Source of the DNA: Acidobacteriaceae bacterium
GTDB lineage: Bacteria > Acidobacteriota > Terriglobia > Terriglobales > Acidobacteriaceae
DNA: 15,430 nucleotides
Assembly (NCBI GenBank): GCA_025462785.1
Contig: JAOAPG010000420.1
Span: forward strand, 1-15,430
Reading direction: 5' to 3'
The position numbers were made by a program, and so were the translations under genes. Shown here one piece after another: positions 7,815 through 14,388 of this stretch (position 1 is its first letter; every line of letters starts with the position of its first letter). The notes below the pieces were generated by a model. That model did not search any database, had not been told where the DNA came from, and worked only from the letters and a program-made list of their open reading frames with translations.

Positions 7815-7852
7815 GAGAAGGTGGAGAGGTGGGATAATCCCTCCACCTTCTC
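7815..7852 (-). terminator. intrinsic terminator between convergent genes
   Basis: A perfect 12-bp stem GAGAAGGTGGAG / CTCCACCTTCTC surrounds a 14-base loop (7827-7840). On the minus strand it is followed within three bases by TTTTT (plus-strand AAAAA 7808-7812), so it fits best as the terminator of the Ig-repeat lipoprotein gene. On the plus strand no U-run follows, but the hairpin could also protect the GH3 mRNA end. Confidence -1.
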
Positions 7853-7868
7853 AACTCTGCATTCCTTA

Positions 7869-9989
7869 TTACTGGACGGTTAAATTCGTGGTGGCAGTGA
7901 CTCCGTTCAGGGTTGCTGTAATTGTGGTTGTCCCTGTTCCGGCTGCGTTCGCCACTCCAAAGTTGTTGATCACCGCTACGCCTATATTGGATGAACTCCA
8001 CGAGACTTGATCCGTAAGAGTTACAGTCGTGTTGTCGCTAAATTTTCCAACCGCGGTGAATGGTTCGCTGCTTCCGGTACCAATCGTAGGATTAGCGGGA
8101 GAAATGATTATTGATTGCAGTGTCGCGTTCGTGACCGATAGCGACGCCGCTCCGGACTGTCCGGCAAAGAGAGCCATAATGGTTGCGTTTCCGACGGCTA
8201 CTCCAGTTGCCTGGCCTTTCGTCCCTCCCACGTTGCTCACGGTGGCGTTTGTAACGGGAGTCGAGGTCCAAGTTACCGATTGCGTCAGATCCTGAGTGCT
8301 GCCATCGTGGAACTTGCCTACAGCCGTGAATTGAGTGTTAATCTGCACGGGAACGCTCGCGGTGAGTGGCGTCACCGAGATCGAATCCAGCGAAGCTGAC
8401 GCAACCACCAAGTCTGCGGTAGCACTGACCGCCCCCATTTGCACAGTGATTGTCGTAGTCCCGGCAGCTTGTCCAGTTGCCGAACCGAATGCGGTGATAG
8501 TTGCAGCGCTTGGGTCTGAAGAGCTCCATTGTGCCAGCCGGTTTAAATTTAAAGTTGTGTTGTCGCTATAGGTTCCGATTGCTGAGTACTGCGACGTGGA
8601 CGCTGGCGCAAGCGTCGAGGTCGCGGGAGTAAGCGCAATCGAGACAAGCGTCGCCGAATTCACGGTCAACGGCGCAGAGCCTAGCACACCATCGAAGCTG
8701 GCGCTGATTTTGGATGTACCTGTTGTTACACCAGTAGCAATACCCTTGCTTCCTGCCGTGTCGCTTATCGTAGCTACTCCGCTATTAGCTGAGCTCCAAG
8801 CAACGTCGTTCATAATAACCTGCGTGCTGTTATCGCTGAAGGCGCCAGTCGCTGTAAACGCCTGTTGGGTTCCCGCGGCGATGTCCGAATTAGTTGGTGT
8901 GACCGAAATTGAAACGATGCTGGCGTTGGTCACGGTCAACGTTATAGAGCCGGTAATCACCGCACCTCCGGTGAGAGTGAGCGAGGCTGCAATTGTGGTT
9001 TGTCCCGGGCTCAGTGCCGTTGCTGTGAATCCCCCATTCTTTGAAAATGACGCAACTCCAGCGTTGGATGAAGTCCAAGTTACCAGCGTCGTTATGTTGC
9101 GAGTTCCGCCATCGGTAAATGAGCCGATTGCCGCAAACGTTTGCGATGTATTCTGCGCCAACGTCAGGTTTCCCGGCTGAATCGAGATGGAAGTTAAATT
9201 TGTTAAATTCACGGTCAGAGTAGTGGATTGAGTCACAGATCCGAAGGTCGCTGTGATAGTCGCAGCGCCCGCTTTTCTCGCGGTAGCTACTCCACTAACT
9301 GTGATTGAAGCAATCGTATTGTTCGAGGTAGTCCAGGTAGTCGTGTTAGTTATGTCCTGAATTGTATTGTCAGAAAATGTGCCGAGAGCGGCGAACACCT
9401 GGTTAGTCCCGAGTGGAATGTTTGGATTTGCTGGATTGATAGCAACTGAGCTTATTGTGGCATTTGTAACATTCAAAACAGCAGAAGCCTGCACGCTGGC
9501 GGACGTGGCTGTAATCGTGGACTGTCCTTGGGCGATTCCTTTGGCCCAGCCGTGAGTTGATATCGCATTGCTGATAGTGGCAACAGCTGCCGCTGATGAA
9601 CTCCAAGTCACGATGCCGGTTACGTCATTTGTGCTACCGTCGCTGTAAGTTCCCGTGGCTGTGAATTTGGCGATCGTTCCTGGCGCTATCGATGAGTACG
9701 TGGGACCGATTGCAATTGAGACCAAGGTAGGAGGATTAACGTTTACCACCAGAGTGCCTGGTGTTGCGCTTCCGAAACTGGCCTGAATAGTCACCTTGCC
9801 CTGCGCCAGGCCAGTGACTAAGCCTCCGGCCACTGTTGCGACTGCGGGATTTGAGGAGCTCCATGTCGCGGATTGAGTAAGGTCTTTGCTGCTGCCATCG
9901 CTATATTTGCCCGTCGCGGTCAGTTGCGTGCTCCCTGCGACGGACAATGTTGGGCTTGCCGCGCTGACCTGAATGGACTGAAGTGAAGG
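7869..9989 (-). repeat. eight tandem ~264-bp Big_2-encoding units
   Basis: The coding sequence consists of eight diverged repeats of about 264 bp, recognisable mainly at protein level (SxxVxPxxxxIxxGxxxxFxAxGxFSDxSTxDxT). DNA identity between units looks modest, indicating old duplications rather than recent expansion. The same repetition produces long accidental open frames on the opposite strand (for example 8596-9180), which I do not consider genes. Confidence -1.
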
Positions 9990-10127
9990 CTGGGCGGAAT
10001 TGCCGCTAGTTGAACTGCCACCGCCGCACGCGGTAAGGACTGCCAACACAATCGTGATGAATAGAACGGCAAGGCCATTGCCCTTCACAGATTTCTTAGT
10101 CGCGAGAGTGAAAGCGGCGTTTTCCAA
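7869..10127 (-). CDS. lipoprotein with eight Ig-like (Big_2) repeats, 752 aa
   Basis: Predicted cell-surface or periplasmic lipoprotein. A hydrophobic signal (LAVLFITIVLAV) ends in the lipobox LTAC with lipidated Cys34, followed by a Gly/Ser linker (GGGSSTSGNS). From residue ~47 to the end are eight tandem ~88-residue bacterial Ig-like domains, each beginning like SIQVSAASPTLSVAGS, then FTATGTYSDGST, WSSS..VATI and ending T..ITA...LTV. Repeat openings are PSLQSIQV, PTLVSIAI, ATISSVAI, TNLTSISI, ASIVSISV, ATLVSIAL, ASLDSISV and ATLQSIII. There is no enzymatic or anchoring domain after the last repeat, so it is a stalk or adhesin-like rod; Big_2 domains are known from invasin/intimin-type proteins, but the role here is inference. 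The start is TTG at 10127: AGGAG lies eight bases upstream and the signal peptide begins shortly after, with no ATG nearby. It is convergent with the GH3 gene and divergent from the esterase gene. Confidence -1.
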   Translation of the reverse strand: MENAAFTLATKKSVKGNGLAVLFITIVLAVLTACGGGSSTSGNSAQPSLQSIQVSAASPTLSVAGSTQLTATGKYSDGSSKDLTQSATWSSSNPAVATVAGGLVTGLAQGKVTIQASFGSATPGTLVVNVNPPTLVSIAIGPTYSSIAPGTIAKFTATGTYSDGSTNDVTGIVTWSSSAAAVATISNAISTHGWAKGIAQGQSTITATSASVQASAVLNVTNATISSVAINPANPNIPLGTNQVFAALGTFSDNTIQDITNTTTWTTSNNTIASITVSGVATARKAGAATITATFGSVTQSTTLTVNLTNLTSISIQPGNLTLAQNTSQTFAAIGSFTDGGTRNITTLVTWTSSNAGVASFSKNGGFTATALSPGQTTIAASLTLTGGAVITGSITLTVTNASIVSISVTPTNSDIAAGTQQAFTATGAFSDNSTQVIMNDVAWSSANSGVATISDTAGSKGIATGVTTGTSKISASFDGVLGSAPLTVNSATLVSIALTPATSTLAPASTSQYSAIGTYSDNTTLNLNRLAQWSSSDPSAATITAFGSATGQAAGTTTITVQMGAVSATADLVVASASLDSISVTPLTASVPVQINTQFTAVGKFHDGSTQDLTQSVTWTSTPVTNATVSNVGGTKGQATGVAVGNATIMALFAGQSGAASLSVTNATLQSIIISPANPTIGTGSSEPFTAVGKFSDNTTVTLTDQVSWSSSNIGVAVINNFGVANAAGTGTTTITATLNGVTATTNLTVQ

Positions 10128-10523
10128 GGCGGGATCTCCTATTCGAATCTTGCGGCAATAGGCACACCGAGAAGATTCAGCAACATACGATGCAAGAAGA
10201 TCGCCATTGCTGTTCTTTGGCTAAATCAAAGCAGATCAATCCTTTGAAGCTGCACGATCCGGCACTTGGGATGGGAAGGGAAATGGTTTTCCATCGCGAA
10301 AGAGAATTTTGTTTCCAGTAACCATCCGAGCGGATTACAAAGGTAACCCGCGAAGCATTTCATTTGTAATGAAATCTATCTTTCAATCAGCAACGCCGCA
10401 TTCGAAACACTAGCCCTGGAACCCAACCCAATACATACATCTCATCCAACTCCAGCAGGCCGAAATGCTTCCAACTTAGGAAATAGCTTTAGTTTGATCT
10501 TCGTATCCCCTTTGGGAGAGCCC
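10128..10523. other. 396-bp divergent intergenic region
   Basis: The space between the divergently read lipoprotein and esterase genes must hold both promoters. The SD sequence AGGAG for the lipoprotein lies at 10136-10140, and GGGAG for the esterase at 10514-10518. No convincing small gene, RNA or paired -35/-10 boxes were found. The only clear structure is the inverted repeat at 10357-10375, listed separately. Confidence -1.
10357..10375. promoter_or_regulatory. operator-like inverted repeat
   Basis: ATTTCATT-tgt-AATGAAAT is a perfect 8-bp inverted repeat with a 3-base centre, near the middle of the divergent intergenic region. It is A/T-rich with no T-run, so it looks more like a dimeric regulator's binding site than a terminator. 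The regulator is unknown and the role is inferred from symmetry and location only. Confidence -1.
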
Positions 10524-11696
10524 ATGAAATCTGAGTTTTGTAAGAGGATGCGGACAGCGTCCGTCGCCGGAGTTTGCCTTGCGATTTTGTTTTCCATTTC
10601 TCCGGCACGGGCACAGGAGACCAAGGAAAAGGTAACGGTCAATGATGTAGAGCGCACATACCAGGTGCGGTTGCCCACTGGATACGACAAGACCCGAAAA
10701 TATCCCGTGGTGATTCTGCTGCATGGAATGAATCAGGATACCGACGACATGGAGCGGTTGACCCGCTTCGATGAGTTGGCTGACAAAGACGCTGTCATCG
10801 CGGTTTACCCCAGCGCTCTGCAAGGACGCTGGAATGTGGGAGTACGCCCGCCAGAGCGGCAAGCGATGACGCCGTTCCCGGGAGGACGTGGTGGCCGCCG
10901 AGGTGGCGGAGGCTATCCGGGTGGCGGAGGCTATCCAGGCGGTGGGGGCGGGTATCCCGGAGGTGGCGGAGGATATCCGGGCGGCGGTGTCGGGTACCCA
11001 GGAGGGGGTGGCGGAGGCTATCCAGGTGGGGGGCGATCGGGAGGACAGGGCCGCAGCGAAGAAAAGAGGCCTGCACCAGCAGACGATATCGAGTTCCTGA
11101 ACGAAATGCTTGACCAGATGACTCTGAAATTTTCGGTAGATGCCTCACGGATCTATGCCGCAGGATTATCCGAGGGTGGTCTTATGGCGATGAAGGTTGG
11201 ATGTTCGATGGGCGACCGGATAGCGGCAATTGCACCGGTCGGAGCGGCCATGCCTAAGACGATGATTTGCCTGCCTGCGCATTCAATGCCAGTGGTGATG
11301 ATCAACGGGACGTCCGATCCCGTGGTGCCGTACGGCGGTGGTACGGAGAAAAATCTTCAGCTGCCAGTCATCTCCGCCGAGGACAGCGCGAAAGCGTGGG
11401 CCAAGCTGGATAGGTGCGCGGAGAAGCCGACCCAGACTAAATTGCCGGCACATGAGAAAGGCGGCATGGAGACAAAGGTCGGGACCTACGACGGCTGCCA
11501 TGACGGCGCGCAGGTGGCTTTGTACAGCGTGAAAGGTGGTGGCAACACCTGGCCAGGGGGCGAACAATACGAGGTGGAAAAGCAAGTAGGTAAAACGAGT
11601 AAGGACCTGAACGCCAACGAAACTATATGGAGTTTCCTGGTGACCAAGAGGCTTCCCGCAAGGAATGGGACGGAAACTGGCGCGAATATAAAATAG
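10524..11696 (+). CDS. secreted PHB-depolymerase/LpqC-like esterase with Gly-rich insert, 390 aa
   Basis: Alpha/beta-hydrolase of the extracellular poly(3-hydroxybutyrate) depolymerase / LpqC / feruloyl-esterase-like family. Signal peptide: about residues 1-31 (CLAILFSISPARAQ). Core: YPVVILLHGMNQ (oxyanion side), nucleophile elbow AAGLSEGGLMAM with Ser216, and acid INGTSDPVVPYGGG with Asp265. The last catalytic element, normally GGGHTWPGG, here reads GGGNTWPGG: residue 341 is Asn (AAC, 11544-11546), so the expected catalytic His is missing. Between WNVGVRPPERQ and DDIEFLNEMLDQM lies a low-complexity insert of about 55 residues with six YPGGG units; in relatives this loop is short. ATG 10524 was chosen because GGGAG is five bases upstream and a good signal peptide follows; the frame itself opens at TTG 10494. 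Family assignment is firm, but activity is doubtful because of the Asn. Secretion to periplasm or outside is likely. Confidence -1.
   Translation: MKSEFCKRMRTASVAGVCLAILFSISPARAQETKEKVTVNDVERTYQVRLPTGYDKTRKYPVVILLHGMNQDTDDMERLTRFDELADKDAVIAVYPSALQGRWNVGVRPPERQAMTPFPGGRGGRRGGGGYPGGGGYPGGGGGYPGGGGGYPGGGVGYPGGGGGGYPGGGRSGGQGRSEEKRPAPADDIEFLNEMLDQMTLKFSVDASRIYAAGLSEGGLMAMKVGCSMGDRIAAIAPVGAAMPKTMICLPAHSMPVVMINGTSDPVVPYGGGTEKNLQLPVISAEDSAKAWAKLDRCAEKPTQTKLPAHEKGGMETKVGTYDGCHDGAQVALYSVKGGGNTWPGGEQYEVEKQVGKTSKDLNANETIWSFLVTKRLPARNGTETGANIK
10901..11034 (+). repeat. G-rich tandem repeat coding for Y-P-G-G-G units
   Basis: Imperfect 18-21-bp repeats of the type GGCTATCCGGGTGGCGGA encode six YPGGG motifs inside the esterase. 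Synonymous differences between units (TATCCG, TATCCA, TATCCC, TACCCA) show the protein pattern is kept while the DNA drifts. Runs of up to six G make the stretch prone to slippage and to sequencing indels. Confidence -1.
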
Positions 11697-11973
11697 GGAC
11701 TGACCAAAAAACGAGAGAAACAGCCGCGAATCACAAAATTCAGATCGCGATACCGCATTACAATGCGGTGGCGACTGCCTGTCTACCACAAAAGACTTAT
11801 CCCCATGCCCAGCAGGCGACGCAGTATCCCCTAAATCCATTTTTAAGCCTTAATCTCGTGCTGAGGTTGAATTGTTATTTCTAGCGGGCGCTACTTAGTA
11901 TGAAAACATCAGAGCAAATACCGCATGCCCAAGGCTGGCGGCACAATTCAGCACGTAACAGCGAGGAGATGAT

Positions 11974-12915
11974 ATGGCAGAAGCAACGACTTCCAATGAA
12001 CGGGGAGTGACCTCTTCGGAAGGCAGAACAGCCGACCAGGTGCTAGCCGATCTCGAACTGCAGCGCAGGCAAGCGGACCAGCGGATGCGCCCTGAGGTGG
12101 AAGCGCAGCGCAGGGAGGCACACCAGGAAGCACAAAAAACTCTGGATAGCGAAGCCATTGCAGCCATCCAGCAAACCGAGCGAGCCCTCACCGCCATTGG
12201 CGAACAGAGAATAGATGAAGCTCTTGCAGCCATCGAGCAGGCCACGGGAAAAATAAGTGTGTTACTCAGCCGCAACCCTGCGACGGCACTTATCCCGGTA
12301 AACGTGCAAGTTACCGTAATTGATACAGCTCCGCAGAGCATTTCAGACATTGTGTTTCTCAGAGATGCGGCAGAAGTCGCGCTGGACATTAATGATCTCC
12401 CCACGACCCGCACCTTGCTGGACTCACTTCGCAGCGAAATCCGGGTCCGTACCTATAACCTGCCTCTGGCCACTTATCCCGTTGCGTTGCAAAGGGCGGC
12501 ACGCCTGCTCGATGAGAAAAATCTCGACGCGGCAGGAACCGTTCTTCTCGTGGCCTTGAATACGTTAGCTGTCATTGACCAGGTCATTCCTTTGCCCCTC
12601 TTGCTGGCGAGGGAGGCGATTAATCAAGCACAAGCGGCAAAAGATAAAGACAAAGATGCGGCGCATAGATTATTGGAATTCGCAGACGACCAAGTTGTGC
12701 GGCTCATGGAACTCGGTTATACGCCAGACAATGCGGAGTACTCTGCCTTGCGCGATGAGATTAACAACCTTCGCAAACAGCTTAAAGGGAAAGAAGACAC
12801 CACCCCGCTGTTCTCCAGAATCAAGGAGAAGGTCGCATCGTTGACGCGGAGACAATCGGAGAGGAAGACGCGGTCTGAAGACCAAAAGCAGCAGCAGCCA
12901 AAGAAGGCAGCGTAG
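11974..12915 (+). CDS. YfdX-family protein, 313 aa
   Basis: The central part (about residues 58-215) fits the YfdX family: AIAAIQQTERALTAIGEQRI, DEALAAIEQATGKISVLLSR, ALIPVNVQVTVIDTAP, EIRVRTYNLPLATYPVALQR and ALNTLAVIDQVIPLPLLLA. YfdX of E. coli belongs to the EvgA-controlled acid/stress genes and its biochemical function is unsettled; that is family knowledge. The protein is mostly helical, with a charged N-terminal ~55 residues rich in Arg/Glu/Gln (coiled-coil-like) and a Lys/Gln-rich C-terminal tail (RRQSERKTRSEDQKQQQPKK). Unlike many family members I see no signal peptide, so it may stay in the cytoplasm. The start is well supported: AGGAG sits five bases before ATG 11974. It is flanked by ~280 and ~210 bp of non-coding DNA and appears to be a single transcription unit. 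I would not transfer a specific function. Confidence -1.
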   Translation: MAEATTSNERGVTSSEGRTADQVLADLELQRRQADQRMRPEVEAQRREAHQEAQKTLDSEAIAAIQQTERALTAIGEQRIDEALAAIEQATGKISVLLSRNPATALIPVNVQVTVIDTAPQSISDIVFLRDAAEVALDINDLPTTRTLLDSLRSEIRVRTYNLPLATYPVALQRAARLLDEKNLDAAGTVLLVALNTLAVIDQVIPLPLLLAREAINQAQAAKDKDKDAAHRLLEFADDQVVRLMELGYTPDNAEYSALRDEINNLRKQLKGKEDTTPLFSRIKEKVASLTRRQSERKTRSEDQKQQQPKKAA

Positions 12916-13124
12916 CTGGAATTTTCCACAATCTGTAGTCAAAATTTGCACCGAAGAATGGTCTGGTCCACCCTTATCTTGCCCATCCGAATCCTGATCG
13001 GTATCCAAAGAACATTTTGAGGGAACCCGGCAGTCAGATCATTCGTATCTAAAAAAGCAGAGTCGGCTAACCGATTTCGGTCGACCTCGTCTAAATCCGA
13101 GTCAGCAGCCATTTGGAGCACATT

Positions 13125-13559
13125 ATGGTCTCAGAACAAGCAGTGTATTGGATCGCGGCAGTCGTCATGGTCTTTGGTTTCAGCCATACTCGGATCGCCA
13201 GCCATTCTGATTGGACAAGCTGTTTCACGGATAGGCTCGCATCCGTTGCGGACAGAGTGTCAATCCAAGCGGATCGTCTTCTGTTAGGAACGGAACTACC
13301 CCTGGAACTGGCTGAGGCCCGTTTAGAGAGAGGTCAGGCCGAGACAGCCCACATTCAGGCACAGACCGCATGCCCGCAGTCTATGATTGCGCGGCACCAA
13401 GCTGATTTCGCGCGTTTACAGGCAAACCGGGCGCGCCTCATGGCGATGGAACAGATGCATCGCGTAGCCTTCAACCCGATGCAAGACTTCGTTGTCAAAG
13501 TGCCCCAAATACACATCCCCCAACCTCATATAGTCGTAGACGAAGACGGCACTCTTTAA
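13125..13559 (+). CDS. unrecognised small membrane-anchored protein, 144 aa
   Basis: I do not recognise this protein. It begins with a short hydrophobic stretch (YWIAAVVMVFGFS, residues 8-20) that could be a signal anchor. About residues 45-115 are helical and rich in Ala, Gln, Arg and Leu (ELPLELAEARLERGQAETA, RHQADFARLQANRARLMAM), a likely amphipathic helix or coiled coil. The end is Pro/His/Val-rich and acidic (VPQIHIPQPHIVVDEDG). Start: GGAG at 13115-13118 lies six bases before ATG 13125; an in-frame TTG at 13113 overlaps this RBS and is less likely. A strong terminator follows 35 bases after the stop, which supports a real transcribed gene. It may be a lineage-specific envelope protein; the YfdX-like gene upstream could be related in stress function, but that is guesswork. 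Confidence -1.
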   Translation: MVSEQAVYWIAAVVMVFGFSHTRIASHSDWTSCFTDRLASVADRVSIQADRLLLGTELPLELAEARLERGQAETAHIQAQTACPQSMIARHQADFARLQANRARLMAMEQMHRVAFNPMQDFVVKVPQIHIPQPHIVVDEDGTL

Positions 13560-13594
13560 TTCTAGAAAGTCTGGAATTGTCGAAAATCTGGCTG

Positions 13595-13642
13595 CCCCGT
13601 CCTCGTCTCTCCGGCTTCTTGGAGAGAGAGGGCGGGGTTTTT
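13595..13642 (+). terminator. strong Rho-independent terminator
   Basis: The left arm 13595-13612 and right arm 13621-13637 form a 17-bp stem, with one G-T wobble and one bulged G (13605), around the 8-base loop GGCTTCTT, followed directly by TTTTT (13638-13642). It ends the transcript of the small membrane protein and isolates it from the DinB-fold gene that starts 88 bases later. Confidence -1.
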
Positions 13643-13729
13643 CGTCAAGCAACCATATAGAATTTGCGACCAGCATCCAGCTCTGGTACTCCAATCGGTT
13701 AGCAACCTGAGCTACTCTGGGAGGACCGC

Positions 13730-14245
13730 ATGAACGAGACGCCGCAACAATACATCCAGCGCATTCTTGGGTATCTTGATGGGAAAGAGCCCTTGCGCGT
13801 CCAGCAGGAGACGCCCAAAAAATTGCAGAAACTCATCAAGGCGCTCAGCAGAAAGCAGCTGTCAAAGCGTACTACGCCAGAAAAATGGTCGATCGGCGAG
13901 ATACTTGCCCATTTGGCTGACACAGAACTCGTGGGAAGCTGGCGTCTGCGCTCGGTTCTGGGTAGCAGCGGCAATCCAATTCAGGCGTACGACCAGGATG
14001 TCTGGGCCGAGACTTTCGCTTATTCGCGTTGCGATCCCAAAGTGTCTCTCGAGACTTTCCGCGTGCTTCGGGAGAACAACGTCGCGCTGCTGAAGGCGAT
14101 TCCAAAAGATCTCTGGGAAAACTACGGCATGCACCAAGAGCGAGGCAAAGAGACGATTACGCAAATCGTCCGCATGTTCGCGGGCCATGACCTTAATCAC
14201 CTGCAGCAAATTGAGGCGATTGCAAAGGGAAGCCGCGCCGTTTGA
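13730..14245 (+). CDS. DinB-superfamily (DinB_2-like) putative metal-dependent protein, 171 aa
   Basis: Four-helix-bundle protein of the DinB/YfiT superfamily. The sequence has the usual landmarks: TTPEKWSIGEILAHLADTE (helix 2 with His61) and GHDLNHLQQIEAIAK near the C-terminus with His153 and His157. Together these give the His triad that binds a divalent metal in the family. Length is normal (150-175 residues). Members include DNA-damage-inducible proteins and thiol-dependent transferases; which reaction this one performs, if any, cannot be told. GGGAGG lies five bases upstream of ATG 13730, a good RBS. No signal peptide, so cytoplasmic. It is preceded by a strong terminator and followed by 143 bp before ftsQ, so it probably has its own promoter in the short 13643-13729 gap, though I see no convincing boxes there. 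Confidence -1.
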   Translation: MNETPQQYIQRILGYLDGKEPLRVQQETPKKLQKLIKALSRKQLSKRTTPEKWSIGEILAHLADTELVGSWRLRSVLGSSGNPIQAYDQDVWAETFAYSRCDPKVSLETFRVLRENNVALLKAIPKDLWENYGMHQERGKETITQIVRMFAGHDLNHLQQIEAIAKGSRAV

Positions 14246-14388
14246 GCAGAAGACGTATCGTCTGTCATGACTCTTGTTCCTCTTGCGTCCTTCTGTGCAA
14301 AACGAACCAAACTTTCTCTACCTGTTCTCACAAATAAAAGTTATATTAATTTTGCTCAGCGATTCACTGACGACAACTGACCTGGTTG

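Noticed and set aside
8029..9180. Long open frames on the plus strand opposite the Ig-repeat gene
   Set aside because: They are Val/Ala/Thr-rich mirror images of the repeated coding sequence, have no RBS, and the minus-strand gene has clear family motifs, a lipobox and a good SD.
7869..9989. CRISPR or recent tandem duplication as explanation of the repeat pattern
   Set aside because: Units are ~264 bp, coding, diverged at DNA level and match Ig-like domains; no short direct repeats with unique spacers are present.
10250..10275. Sigma-54-like GGCAC near the divergent promoter region
   Set aside because: There is no GC element at the required distance, so it does not match a -24/-12 promoter.
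10494..10523. TTG 10494 as the esterase start
   Set aside because: It would put ten residues in front of a good signal peptide, and the SD GGGAG is placed for ATG 10524.
10476..10862. Minus-strand open frame opposite the esterase start
   Set aside because: Overlaps a well-supported gene with signal peptide and RBS; its own translation shows no family pattern.
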